Notes: generated from the sequence alone by a model not told the origin. A DNA stretch of 64,000 nt from Actinomycetota bacterium (GCA_020161245.1 JAIUOK010000008.1:1-64000), one strand, 5' to 3'; positions 45,461 through 54,185 are shown, counted from the stretch's first letter. Program-made: numbers and translations.

Positions 45461-46303
45461 TCAGCCCTTCAGCCCGCCGGCGTAGCCCTGGATGAACTTC
45501 TTCTGCGCGAAGAAGTAGAGGACGAGGATGGGCACCATCGAGATGAGGACGATGGCGAAGATGAGGTTCCATTGGGAGATCAGGGAGCCCACGTAGTTGT
45601 AGATGACGACCGGCAACGTGGCCCAGTCGCTGCCGTTGAGGAAGATCAGCGGCGTGAAGAAGTCGTTCCACACGATGAGCCCGGCGAGGATGGCGACCGT
45701 TCCTGTGGCGGGCCCCATGAGCGGGAAGACGATGCTCACGAAGATGCGCGTCTTCGACGCGCCGTCGATCGCCGCCGACTCCTCGTACTCGTGGGGAAGA
45801 CGCCGGAAGAAGTTCGAGTACAGGAACACCGACAGCGGCATGAGCAGGCCGACGTAGATGAAGGCCATCCCCCAGGGCGACCCGAGCAATCCCAGCCGCC
45901 TGGCACCGGTGTACAGCGGCAGCACCCCGAGCTGCGTCGGCAGGATGATCGCGATGAGGAACAGGTAGAAGGTCCGAGAGCTCCAGCGGCTGGTGCTGCG
46001 GGCGAAGACGTACGCGGCCGGCGCCCCGAGCGCGATGAGGCCCACGATCGCTCCCGCCGTGATGAGCGCGCTCGCGAGGAGCCCCTGGAACACCTGCTCG
46101 CTTCCGGTCGAGTCGGGCGAGAGCAGGAACTGGAAGTTCTCCGTCGTCGGCGGCTGCGGCCACGACAGGCTCGACGTGGTGAGCACCTGCTCGCCCGTCT
46201 TAAGCGACGTGACGATGAGCAGGTAGAACGGCACGAGCAGCGCGATCGCGGCGAGGATCGTGATGACCTCGCGGAGCAGCGTGAGCTTGGTGTAGCGGAA
46301 CAT
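45461..46303 (-). CDS. ABC sugar importer permease (MalG-like)
   Basis: A 280-residue membrane protein with six hydrophobic helices. The EAA loop (YEESAAIDGASKTRIFVSIVFP) and the C-terminal KKFIQGYAGGLKG are diagnostic of CUT1 carbohydrate permeases. It forms a heterodimer with the MalF-like protein encoded 12 bases upstream. The cognate ATPase is not in the window; actinobacteria often use a shared MsiK-type ATPase. Confidence 0.94.
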   Translation of the reverse strand: MFRYTKLTLLREVITILAAIALLVPFYLLIVTSLKTGEQVLTTSSLSWPQPPTTENFQFLLSPDSTGSEQVFQGLLASALITAGAIVGLIALGAPAAYVFARSTSRWSSRTFYLFLIAIILPTQLGVLPLYTGARRLGLLGSPWGMAFIYVGLLMPLSVFLYSNFFRRLPHEYEESAAIDGASKTRIFVSIVFPLMGPATGTVAILAGLIVWNDFFTPLIFLNGSDWATLPVVIYNYVGSLISQWNLIFAIVLISMVPILVLYFFAQKKFIQGYAGGLKG

Positions 46304-46315
46304 GCGGGCTTCCTC

Positions 46316-47257
46316 CTAGTCGCGGTCGCGGGTCAGGCGCTGCTGCGCGACGGTGAACACGAGGATGAGCAGGCTGAGCATCAGGGCCAGAGCCGCGCCG
46401 AAGCCGAAGTTCCCGAACTGGAACGTCTGCTGGTAGACCTGGGTCGCGAGCGTCTGCGTCGCGCCCGCCGGGCCGCCAGCGGTCAGGGCCATGACCTGGT
46501 CGAACACCCGCAGGCCCTGGATCAGGCTGAGCGTCGTGGCGATCGCGATCGAGGGCTGTATCTGGTACCAGACGACGGAGAAGAACCGGCGGATCGGGCC
46601 AGCCCCGTCCAAGGCTGCGGCTTCCTCGATCTCCTGCGGCACTGTGGCGAGGCCGGCCAGGTAGATCACCATCGCGAAGCCGATGGACTGCCACACCATC
46701 ACGATGAGGATGGCGGCCAGGGCCAGGGTGGGCTCGGCGAGCCAGTCCTGCTGGTACTGCTCGAGACCGAGCAGTGCGAGCGTCTGGTTGAGCGGGCCGT
46801 CGTAGGCGAAGACGAACTTCCAGATGTACGAGACAGCGATCGGCGCGATGACGACCGGCATGAAGACCAGCGTGCGCAGCACGTACCGGGACTTCAGGCC
46901 GCGGTTGAGCGCGAGGGCGAAGCCGAGTCCGATGACGTTGGAGAGGACGAGGAAGCCGAACGCGAGGATCAGCGTGTTCTTCAGCGACCCCAGCATCTCG
47001 GGGTTCTTGAAGATCTTCTGGAAGTTCTCCAGGCCGACCCAGTTCCACTTGCCGATACCGCTCCAGTCGGTGAAGGCGTAGAACGCGCCGAACGCGGTCG
47101 TCACATAGATGGTGACGATGACCAGCACGACGGCGGGCAACGCCCACCACCAGTGCCCGAACGAGAGGCGGTAGCTGGTGGCCTTGCCGCGGCGTCGCCT
47201 CGGCGGCCGGTCCAGCTGCGCTGCAGCAGCCGTTGTCTGCGTGGTGACCACGGACAT
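46316..47257 (-). CDS. ABC sugar importer permease (MalF-like)
   Basis: A 313-residue permease with a basic cytoplasmic N-terminus (PPRRRRGK), six hydrophobic helices and the EAA loop (EIEEAAALDGAGPIRRFFSV). Partner of the MalG-like protein in a CUT1 importer for oligosaccharides or glycosides. A strong hairpin separates it from the upstream binding-protein gene. Confidence 0.94.
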   Translation of the reverse strand: MSVVTTQTTAAAAQLDRPPRRRRGKATSYRLSFGHWWWALPAVVLVIVTIYVTTAFGAFYAFTDWSGIGKWNWVGLENFQKIFKNPEMLGSLKNTLILAFGFLVLSNVIGLGFALALNRGLKSRYVLRTLVFMPVVIAPIAVSYIWKFVFAYDGPLNQTLALLGLEQYQQDWLAEPTLALAAILIVMVWQSIGFAMVIYLAGLATVPQEIEEAAALDGAGPIRRFFSVVWYQIQPSIAIATTLSLIQGLRVFDQVMALTAGGPAGATQTLATQVYQQTFQFGNFGFGAALALMLSLLILVFTVAQQRLTRDRD

Positions 47258-47292
47258 GGACGATGCTCCTTGTCGGGCTTCCTGGGGAAGGG

Positions 47293-47328
47293 CGGGCAGG
47301 GGGGCGAGCCGACTCGCCCCCCTGCCCG
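47293..47328. terminator. 16-base-pair hairpin between binding-protein and permease genes
   Basis: Perfect stem CGGGCAGGGGGGCGAG / CTCGCCCCCCTGCCCG with loop CCGA, lying 19 bases after the binding-protein stop and 35 bases before the permease start. Probably a partial terminator or RNA-stabilising element giving more binding protein than permease. Confidence 0.7.
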
Positions 47329-47347
47329 GCCGGTGACGCGGGACCTG

Positions 47348-48661
47348 TCAGCCCCAGGCCGCGTCCATGTCGTTCAGCACGTCGTCGATCGACTTCTGGC
47401 CGGTGAGGAGACCGGTGATGCCGGTGCCGAGCGCGTTGTAGACCTCGGGGTTGGGCCAGCCGTCGGCCCCGTAGGCGATGGTGTTGCCGGAGGTCACCAG
47501 ATCGGCGACCGGCGCGTACTGCGGCAGCAGGCTGCTCGCGGTGACCTCGCCGATCGGGATCGAGCCCTGGGCGTCGGCGATCTTCTTGGACTCAGCAGCG
47601 CTCACCGAGAAGGCGAGGAACTTCTGCACGAGCGACGGGCTCTTGGTCGCCGCGTTGCCGGCCAGGCCGGTGTTCGACGAGAGCGTCAGCTTCTGGGCGA
47701 CACCGGCCGGGGCCGGTGCCGGCAGCACGATCAGCTTCGCGCGGCCGCCGGACCCGTCCATGATCGACTTCGCCGCGCCCGAGGGGGCGAAGAAGCCGTA
47801 GAGCTTGCCGGACGCCGCGCCGTTGGTGAGGGCGTCGAAGCCCGCGCCCGCAGCGCCCTTCTGGAAGCAGCCGGCGCCGTTGAGGTCGACGATCGCCTGG
47901 AGGGTCTGCTTCCAGCCCTCGGTGCTCGCGAACGTCGTCTTGCCGTCGGTGCGGTCCTGGTTCCAGTTCGGGTTGACGCCGTACACCGCCGAGCCGGCGA
48001 TGCTGACGGCGAGGATGCCGTTGTTCTGCGGCGTCGAGCCGGCCAGGCCGTACACCGACTGGCCCTTGGCCACAGCCTTGGGGCACTGCGCGGTGATGTC
48101 GTTGATGGTCGACGTGGCCGTCACGTTGACGCCGACCGACTGGGCGAGCTCGTCGTTGAAGACCGAGCCGTTCACCTGCGACGACGAGGGGACGCCGTAG
48201 GTCTTGCCGTCGAGGTCGTAGCCGGCCATCTGCGACTCGGGGATCCCCGCGTAGACCGAGGAGTCGAGCGGGAGCAGGAGCCCGGCCTTGCCGAGCTGGC
48301 CGACCGAGGTCTGGATGCCGGAGCCGGCGTTGATCCAGAACACGTCGGGGCCGTTGCCCGCCTGCAGCTGGGTGGGGATGGTCTGGTCGGCCGCGGTGAG
48401 CGCGATCTTGTTCTGCTTGACCGTGACGCCGGGGTTGGCCGCCTCGAAGTCCTTGGCGAGCGTGTCGTAGTACGTCTCGTCGGGGTTGGCCTGGACGTAC
48501 GTGAACGTGATGGTCTGCGGCTCGTCGCTCGGGTTGGCGCTGCCGGAGCCGCCGGTGCCGGGGGCGTCCTCAGAGCAGGCCGCGAGGGTCATCGCGAGGG
48601 CGAGGGGCGCGGCCGCGAGCAGCCACCGGCTGCGCCGAGCCTGGGAGTTCGAACGCGTCAT
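47348..48661 (-). CDS. ABC sugar importer substrate-binding lipoprotein
   Basis: A 437-residue extracellular solute-binding protein of family 1. The signal peptide ends in lipobox LAAC with lipid-anchored Cys29, followed by a Ser/Gly linker. Typical features: DFEAANPGVTVK near 70, NGPDVFWIN, and GWPNPEVYNALG at the C-terminus. It captures a sugar or small glycoside and delivers it to the two permeases. First gene of the operon 48661-41710, with ROK-type operator site 5 ~80-95 bases upstream. Confidence 0.94.
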   Translation of the reverse strand: MTRSNSQARRSRWLLAAAPLALAMTLAACSEDAPGTGGSGSANPSDEPQTITFTYVQANPDETYYDTLAKDFEAANPGVTVKQNKIALTAADQTIPTQLQAGNGPDVFWINAGSGIQTSVGQLGKAGLLLPLDSSVYAGIPESQMAGYDLDGKTYGVPSSSQVNGSVFNDELAQSVGVNVTATSTINDITAQCPKAVAKGQSVYGLAGSTPQNNGILAVSIAGSAVYGVNPNWNQDRTDGKTTFASTEGWKQTLQAIVDLNGAGCFQKGAAGAGFDALTNGAASGKLYGFFAPSGAAKSIMDGSGGRAKLIVLPAPAPAGVAQKLTLSSNTGLAGNAATKSPSLVQKFLAFSVSAAESKKIADAQGSIPIGEVTASSLLPQYAPVADLVTSGNTIAYGADGWPNPEVYNALGTGITGLLTGQKSIDDVLNDMDAAWG

Positions 48662-48737
48662 GGTCAGCCTTTCGTGAGCCGCAGGTCGGGATCGGGCTCA
48701 TCGCCGGGGTGGTTGGGTGTGCCCACTCTCACAGCCT

Positions 48738-48758
48738 TTCCGTCGCTAATCAACATAA
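48738..48758. promoter_or_regulatory. ROK-type operator site 5
   Basis: TTCCGTCG-CTAAT-CAACATAA, close to the consensus TTCYGYCG-N5-CGACANAA, upstream of the importer binding-protein gene. Confidence 0.55.
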
Positions 48759-48906
48759 GTTTGATGATGGTCGGCATACGCCGGACGGATACCTCGACCC
48801 CTTCCGGAAGCGGTAGAACCCGGGCATTGTGCGGTGAAACCGGGCATGTGCACGGGCGTGCGGCGGACGGTGCCCCCGGCTCGCGTCGGCTGCCGCCCCC
48901 CGGTAC

Positions 48907-48927
48907 TTTTGTCGTAGTCCGGCAGAA
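48907..48927. promoter_or_regulatory. ROK-type operator site 6
   Basis: TTTTGTCG-TAGTC-CGGCAGAA, an inverted repeat ~31 bases upstream of the second ROK gene, suggesting autorepression. Confidence 0.6.
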
Positions 48928-48957
48928 CCACTGCCGCGCACAACGCGGAGGGGGCAC

Positions 48958-50229
48958 GTGGCCAGCGAGCGGACGCACTCCCTCTCCGCCGTGCTCGGCG
49001 CGGTCCGCCGCCATCCCGGCGTCACCCAGTCGCTCCTGATCTCCGATGTCGGGCTGGGACGCAGCGTGGTCACCGCGCGCCTCGCCGAGCTGCAGGGGCT
49101 CGGGCTCGTCGTCGAGGACGGCCTCGCCCCGTCGACGGGCGGCCGCGCTCCGCGGCTGCTCCGCCTGCGCGCCGAGGCCGGCGTCGTCGGCGGGATCGCC
49201 ATCGGCGCCCTGGGCATGGAGGTGGGGATCGCCGACCTCTACGGGCGCACCATCAGCCGCATCGACGACCCCATCTCGGTGGCGGACGGCCCGGAGGTGG
49301 TGCTGGGCAAGGCTGAGGCCCTGCTCGAGCGGCAGCTCGCGTCCTATGCGGACGGGCGGCCGGTCTGGGGCATCGGAGTGGGAGTGCCCGGGCCGGTGGA
49401 GTTCGGCCGCGGGGTGCCGGTGGCCCCGCCGATCATGCCGGGGTGGGACGGCTATCCCGTGCGCGACCGCATCGCCCGCCGCTACGACGCTCCGGTGTGG
49501 GTCGACAACGACGTGAACCTCCTCGCCCTCGGCGAGCTGCGCACCAGCCACGGCGCCCGAGGCGTGCAGGACATGATCTACGTGAAGATCGGCACGGGTA
49601 TCGGTGCGGGGCTCGTCTCGCGCGGGCGCATCCACCGCGGCGCCAACGGCTCGGCCGGCGACATCGGGCATGTGGCCGTGGCGGGCGCCGAGGACGTCGT
49701 CTGCCGCTGCGGCAACATCGGCTGCCTCGAGGCCAAGGCTGGCGGCGCCGCCCTGGCGCGCGACGGCCTCAGGCTCGCCGAGTCAGGCGCGAGCTCGATC
49801 CTCGCCGCCACCCTGGCTGCCAACGGCACGCTCGTCGCGGACGACGTCGTCGCGGCCGCGGAGCGCGGCGACCCGGAGGCGCGCGCCCTTCTCGCCACCG
49901 CTGGGCAGCTCGTCGGGACCGCGCTCGCCGGCCTCGTGAGCTTCTACAACCCCGCGCTCGTCGTGCTCGGCGGCGGGGTGGTGCGCTCGGGCGACCAGGT
50001 CCTCGCGGCCATCCGCGAGGCCGTGTACCGCCGCTCGCTGCCGCTGGCCACCCGCACGCTGCGGATCGAGCCCACCGCCCTTCGGGACGGGGGCGGGATG
50101 ACCGGCGCCGTGCATCTCGCGCTCGACCAGCTCTTCTCCCACGACTGCGTCGCCGAGTGGGTGCAGCACGGCTCCCCGGCCGGGCACCCCGAGCTGGCCG
50201 ACGTCCCCACCGAGGACCGCGCCGCCTGA
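48958..50229 (+). CDS. ROK-family transcriptional regulator (second of two)
   Basis: A 423-residue ROK repressor: N-terminal winged helix (SLSAVLGAVRRHPGVTQSL; recognition part GLGRSVVTARLAEL), sugar-binding/kinase-like domain with GVPGPVEFGRG, zinc motif VCRCGNIGCLE and LVVLGGGVVRSG. GTG follows GGAGGGGGCAC. Divergent from the importer operon. Paralogue of the ROK protein at 30554, with nearly the same recognition helix and sugar-contact segment, so overlapping target sites are likely. Confidence 0.93.
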   Translation: MASERTHSLSAVLGAVRRHPGVTQSLLISDVGLGRSVVTARLAELQGLGLVVEDGLAPSTGGRAPRLLRLRAEAGVVGGIAIGALGMEVGIADLYGRTISRIDDPISVADGPEVVLGKAEALLERQLASYADGRPVWGIGVGVPGPVEFGRGVPVAPPIMPGWDGYPVRDRIARRYDAPVWVDNDVNLLALGELRTSHGARGVQDMIYVKIGTGIGAGLVSRGRIHRGANGSAGDIGHVAVAGAEDVVCRCGNIGCLEAKAGGAALARDGLRLAESGASSILAATLAANGTLVADDVVAAAERGDPEARALLATAGQLVGTALAGLVSFYNPALVVLGGGVVRSGDQVLAAIREAVYRRSLPLATRTLRIEPTALRDGGGMTGAVHLALDQLFSHDCVAEWVQHGSPAGHPELADVPTEDRAA

Positions 50230-50256
50230 CGCCGTCCTGGCCGGCGGTTGGTCGGG

Positions 50257-51180
50257 TCAGGCGTCCGGCAGCTCGCGGCTCAGCGGCTCACAGGCGCGCA
50301 CGAAAGCACCGCGCAGCCACTGCAGGGCCGGGTCGGCGGTCCGCGCCGGGTCCCACCAGATGGCTTCGACGAGCGGGGTGGACGCCGACTCGGGGATGTC
50401 GAGCACGGCGATGTCGTCGAGCGCCTCGAACCTGCGGGCCAGCCGGAGCGGGACGAGGGCGATGAGATCGGTGCCGGACACCAGCATCGGCAACGACAGG
50501 AAACCGTTGACGGCTGCGGCGACGTGGCGCCGGATGTCGAGCTGCTCGAGCAGCCGGTCGGCGGGCGTCACGATGCCCTCGCCGAACGTGCCCACCACGT
50601 GCGGCATCTCGGCCAGCAGCTTCACCACGTCGCACTCGGCCGGGTCGAGAACGTGCGCCCGGCTGACGACCGCGACGAAATGGTCGCGCAGCACGACGTC
50701 GTGGGGCCCGTTCATGCCGAACCCGACGGGTGCCACCAGCAGATCGGCCTCGGTGATGCCCGAGACGAGCCGCTCGCGCGGAGGCGGCGCGAAGTCGACC
50801 GAGATGCCGGGAGCCTCCTTGGCGAGCAGGCGGCGCATGGGCTCGTTGACCATGCATGTCGCGTAGTCGGACGCGCGCACGCTGAATCGCCGGTCGGACG
50901 ACGCGGCGTCGAACTCGGCGCGGACGTCGAAGGTGCGCTCGACGTGGATCAGCGCCTCGGTCGACAGCGGCAGCAGGGTCTGGGCCAGCGGGGTGAGCTG
51001 CATGTCGCGGCCCACGCGCACGAGCAGCTCGTCGTCGAAGTGGCGGCGCAGCTTCGCCAGCGCGGCGCTGGTGGCCGGCTGGCTGAGGTGCAGCCGCTCG
51101 CCGGCACGCGTCACGTTCCGCGTGTCGAGCAGGGCCTGCAGCGTGCGCAGCAGGTTGAGATCGAGCCCGCCCAGGGCCAT
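50257..51180 (-). CDS. LysR-family regulator, NodD/NahR-like
   Basis: A 307-residue LysR protein. The N-terminus GLDLNLLRTLQALLDTRNVT then LSQPATSAALAKLR and FDDELLVRVGR closely follows the NodD/NahR branch, whose members respond to flavonoids or other aromatics, and the linker (SDRRFSVRASDYATCMV) also fits it. ATG has GGGAGG upstream. It converges with the second ROK gene and is tandem to the Gfo gene. Ligand and targets unproven; an aglycone is an attractive candidate. Confidence 0.88.
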   Translation of the reverse strand: MALGGLDLNLLRTLQALLDTRNVTRAGERLHLSQPATSAALAKLRRHFDDELLVRVGRDMQLTPLAQTLLPLSTEALIHVERTFDVRAEFDAASSDRRFSVRASDYATCMVNEPMRRLLAKEAPGISVDFAPPPRERLVSGITEADLLVAPVGFGMNGPHDVVLRDHFVAVVSRAHVLDPAECDVVKLLAEMPHVVGTFGEGIVTPADRLLEQLDIRRHVAAAVNGFLSLPMLVSGTDLIALVPLRLARRFEALDDIAVLDIPESASTPLVEAIWWDPARTADPALQWLRGAFVRACEPLSRELPDA

Positions 51181-51275
51181 GCGGCAGCCTCCCGTGCGGC
51201 GCTCTGGGTGCGCCGACCCGGGCACCGTACCCCGACCGGGGGCGCGCGCGGCGGACCGATGCGGTGCCGTGACCG

Positions 51276-52262
51276 TCAGCCCGCCCCGCGCAGCAGCGCC
51301 TGCGCCGACTCCATCGTCCGCAGCACCTCGACCGTGCGCGCGTGCGGGTGGAGCGGGTGCTCGGTCCAGCCGTTGCCGATGGCCTCCAGGGCGCCCCGGA
51401 ACATGGGCACGTACCCGGCGCCCTCCTGCTCGAAGGCCTCGTCGCGGATCTCGGGCGGCGCCGGGGGCCGGCCGACCGCCACCCTCAGGCTCGCAGGCGA
51501 GAACAGCCGCTCGCCGAGATCGATGCTTCCCTTCGTGCCGCCGATCCAGCCGCGCGGCGGGATGAACGACACGATCGAGGTCATCAGCTGGGCCGCGCCG
51601 CCGTCCTCGAACCGCAGCGTGATCGCCGACTCGAGGTCGACGCCGTCGTCCTGGACATGGCCCACGGCCTCGATGCCCACGACCTTCCCGAGCACCAGGC
51701 AGGCGAGGGTGATCGAGTAGACGCCCATGTCGAACAGCGCGCCGCCGCCCAGCTCCGGATCCCAGTAGCGCCGTGCCTCCTGCGGCACGGCGAAGCCGAG
51801 GCCAGCCTGCACGAGCCGCGGTGCCCCGATCTCGCCGGCGTCGATGATCTGGAGCGTCCGGCGCATGGCAGGGCTGAAGCTCATCCACATGCCCTCGAGC
51901 AGCAGGACGCCGTGCCCGCGAGCGAGCTCGCCGAGCTCGGCCGCCTCGCCGGACGTCATGGCGAGGGGCTTCTCGCACACGACGTGCTTGCCGGCAAGGA
52001 TCGCCTCGCGCGCGATCTCGACGTGCGATGTGTGCGGCGTCCCGATGTAGACGGCATCGACCTCGCCCGACTGCAGCATCGCGTCCCTGTCGCCGAAGGC
52101 ACGCGGGATGGCGTGCTCCGCAGCGAAGGCATCGGCGTTCGCCTGCGCACGGGAGGCCACCGCGGCCACCTCGCAGCCAGCGGTGGCGCGCAGATCCCCG
52201 ACCGTGCGCCGTGCGATCCCGCCGGTGCCGACGATGCCCCAGCGCACTGGTGTCTGATCCAC
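51276..52262 (-). CDS. Gfo/Idh/MocA-family dehydrogenase
   Basis: A 328-residue oxidoreductase: Rossmann motif GIVGTGGIARRTV, ALAGKH-like AILAGKHVVCEKPLAM, LLEGMWMSFSP and GGGALFDMGVYS, as in glucose-fructose-oxidoreductase/dihydrodiol-dehydrogenase relatives. GTG at 52262 follows AAGGGAC. Divergent from a ThuA-like gene across ROK-type operator site 7. It may oxidise or reduce the 3-position of glycosides. Confidence 0.88.
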   Translation of the reverse strand: MDQTPVRWGIVGTGGIARRTVGDLRATAGCEVAAVASRAQANADAFAAEHAIPRAFGDRDAMLQSGEVDAVYIGTPHTSHVEIAREAILAGKHVVCEKPLAMTSGEAAELGELARGHGVLLLEGMWMSFSPAMRRTLQIIDAGEIGAPRLVQAGLGFAVPQEARRYWDPELGGGALFDMGVYSITLACLVLGKVVGIEAVGHVQDDGVDLESAITLRFEDGGAAQLMTSIVSFIPPRGWIGGTKGSIDLGERLFSPASLRVAVGRPPAPPEIRDEAFEQEGAGYVPMFRGALEAIGNGWTEHPLHPHARTVEVLRTMESAQALLRGAG

Positions 52263-52300
52263 GGGTCCGTCCCTTCGCTGCCCCTGCCGACGGAGGCCAG

Positions 52301-52321
52301 TTTTGTGGTAAACCTTCAAAA
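52301..52321. promoter_or_regulatory. ROK-type operator site 7
   Basis: TTTTGTGG-TAAAC-CTTCAAAA, keeping the 8-5-8 spacing of the other sites. It is nested in a longer inverted repeat, CCAGTTTTG-N11-CAAAATTGG (52297-52325), an AT-rich island between the divergent Gfo and ThuA-like genes. Confidence 0.55.
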
Positions 52322-52347
52322 TTGGCAATGGCTCTTCTGGAGGCGAG

Positions 52348-53205
52348 ATGCGCGACGGCGTGCTCGACGTGCTGGTGCTCGCGGGGCAGATGACCGCCGA
52401 GCACAGCAACCCCAACCGCAGCTTCCGGCTGCACCACCAGCTGGTTACCGCCGTGCTCGAGGCCACGGGCCGGTTCCGGGTCCGCGTCACCGAGGAGGTC
52501 CACGGGATCGGCCCCGAGATGGTCGACCCGTACGACGTCATCGTGGTGATCCACGAGGGCCGCGAGCACTACCACCGGCTGCCCGACGGGCTCGGAGCCA
52601 CGACCGACGCGTCCCTGATCGAGCTGGTGCGCGACAAGGGCCGCGGCATCGTGTGGTTCCACAGCTCGTTCGTGCAGGAGCCGGAGTGGGGCTGGCCGCA
52701 GGAGTACGCCGAGATGCGCGGTGCCGCGCTGCAGAAGGCGCGGACGCTGCGCAAGATCCCGGCAGACGAATCCGTGGTGATCACCGTCGAGCCGAGGCAT
52801 CCGATCACCAAGGGGCTGCCCGCCACCTGGTCGGTGACCAACGACGACCTCCTGGTGCCCGTCGAGCTGCTCCCGGGTGCGCAGGCGCTCGTGACCGTGC
52901 TCGACGACGTCGCGGTGTACCCGGCCGAGAACTGGCCTCCCGCGCACGTGCCCCTCGACGTGCCGGATGGCGGTGTCCCCGCGCTGCCGGGCATCGGCGC
53001 GCACCAGCCCCTGGTCTGGATCAACGAGTGGGGCGCCGGGCGCAGCTTCACCTGCACGCTGGGGCACGACGTCGACACGTTCCGGCGGATGCCGTTCCTG
53101 CCGCTGCTGGCCCGCGGGACCGAATGGGCCGCGACGGGCGGGGTGACGATCCCCCTCCCCGACCGCACCGGCTCGAACCGCTTCATCCCTTGGCCCTACT
53201 ACTGA
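52348..53205 (+). CDS. ThuA-like (trehalose-utilisation) protein
   Basis: A 285-residue ThuA-fold protein (glutamine-amidotransferase-like). Characteristic parts: VLVLAGQMTAEHSNP, YDVIVVIHEGREHY, GRGIVWFHSSF and PLVWINEWGAGRSFTCTLGHD. ThuA-like proteins accompany 3-keto-sugar metabolism (ThuAB and related) but their enzymatic role is poorly known. ATG is preceded by GGAGGCGAG. Followed directly by hairpin repeat copy 5. Confidence 0.88.
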   Translation: MRDGVLDVLVLAGQMTAEHSNPNRSFRLHHQLVTAVLEATGRFRVRVTEEVHGIGPEMVDPYDVIVVIHEGREHYHRLPDGLGATTDASLIELVRDKGRGIVWFHSSFVQEPEWGWPQEYAEMRGAALQKARTLRKIPADESVVITVEPRHPITKGLPATWSVTNDDLLVPVELLPGAQALVTVLDDVAVYPAENWPPAHVPLDVPDGGVPALPGIGAHQPLVWINEWGAGRSFTCTLGHDVDTFRRMPFLPLLARGTEWAATGGVTIPLPDRTGSNRFIPWPYY

Positions 53206-53262
53206 CCGATCTGGAGGAGTGACGCGTCGGTATAGCGACGCCTCACCCATCCAGTGCGGGTA
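53206..53262. repeat. dispersed hairpin repeat, copy 5
   Basis: CTGGAGGAGTGACGCGTCG, loop, CGACGCCTCACCCATCCAGTGCGGGTA, directly after the ThuA-like stop codon. The left arm is more degenerate than in the other copies. Confidence 0.75.
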
Positions 53263-53375
53263 CACCGGGGACGCGTTGGGCCGGATGCGGGATCAACGCT
53301 GGGAAAGGCGGGGCGGCTGCGCGACCATGGGGCCATCCGCCCCGGAGGGACGCCTCCGTCTGCCAGGGAGCCGCC

Positions 53376-54185
53376 ATGAGCGCAGCCGAGCACGCCGACG
53401 GCGTCGTGATCCGCCGTGGCCTGGTGTACTCCCAGCCCGACGGCTACCGGCCGCTCGAGGCCGACGCGTACGTGCCGGTGTCCGGCGCGCGTGCCGTCTG
53501 CCTGTACCTGCACGGAGGCAGCTGGCTCACCGGGTCCCGGCGCGACGGTCCGGGCCCGGCCTCGCCGTCGTCGGACCGGCTCTTCTCGCGAGCCGCGCGC
53601 CTGGGTCTGGCCCTGATCTCCGCGGACTACCGGCTGACGGGCGAGGCCCGCTACCCGGCGCAGCAGAACGACGTCGCGACGGCGGTCGAGTACCTGGCGT
53701 CCAACCGCGACGAGCTCGGTATCGGCGACGTCCCTCTGGTGCTGTGGGGCTCCGGCTCCGGGGGCCAGCTCGCCGCCGTCCATGCGCTCACGGCGGGCGG
53801 GGTAGCCGGATGCGCGCTCTGGAGCGCGGCGACCGACCTGCGAACCCTGCCCGACGCCGCCGATCCGGCCGGGCCCGCGGCGCGCCTGCTCGGCGGGACG
53901 CCGGACCAGGCGCCGCTGCTGGCTGCGAAGGCGAGCCCCGCGGCGCACGTGCACGTCGGCGCCCCGCCGTTCATGCTGCTGCATGGCGACGAGGACTCCA
54001 CGGTGCCCTCGACGCAGAGCTCGTCGCTGCATCGCGCGCTCGCAGCGCTCGGTGTCCGGTCGACCTACGAGTCGGTGCACGGCTACGACCACGCGTTCGC
54101 CGGCATGCCCGAGGGCGTGGCCGACGGGCTGGCCGACCGCACCGTGCTCTTCCTGCTCGGCTGCGTGGAGGACGCGGTCGCCTGA
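53376..54185 (+). CDS. alpha/beta-hydrolase (BD-FAE/esterase-like)
   Basis: A 269-residue hydrolase: oxyanion motif LYLHGGSWLTGS, nucleophile elbow WGSGSGGQ, acid in LHGDEDSTVP and His in GYDHAFAGM. Resembles bifunctional feruloyl-esterase/carboxylesterase folds that act on plant aryl esters. The preceding 170 bases hold the hairpin repeat and no other gene. Twenty-one bases before a second esterase gene, so probably one operon with it and PaaX. Confidence 0.87.
   Translation: MSAAEHADGVVIRRGLVYSQPDGYRPLEADAYVPVSGARAVCLYLHGGSWLTGSRRDGPGPASPSSDRLFSRAARLGLALISADYRLTGEARYPAQQNDVATAVEYLASNRDELGIGDVPLVLWGSGSGGQLAAVHALTAGGVAGCALWSAATDLRTLPDAADPAGPAARLLGGTPDQAPLLAAKASPAAHVHVGAPPFMLLHGDEDSTVPSTQSSSLHRALAALGVRSTYESVHGYDHAFAGMPEGVADGLADRTVLFLLGCVEDAVA

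Larger units (their letters stand above)
48662..48957. promoter_or_regulatory. divergent regulatory region between importer operon and second ROK gene
   Basis: A 296-base gene-free stretch with local AT-rich islands unlike the surroundings. It holds operator site 5 (48738-48758), which also forms the palindrome ATCAA-N7-TTGAT, a GGCATACGCC element at 48772-48782 and operator site 6 (48907-48927). I see no convincing small gene. Confidence 0.6.

Noticed and set aside
45167..49039. 1290-codon open frame on the plus strand across the importer and deglycosidase genes
   Set aside because: It runs antisense through seven genes with clear domains; composition is that of a GC-rich shadow frame.
16087..53262. 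Direct-repeat-bounded mobile island (copies 4 and 5 of the hairpin as attachment sites)
   Set aside because: No integrase, transposase or tRNA is seen, and three further copies lie outside the interval, so terminator/REP function is the simpler reading.
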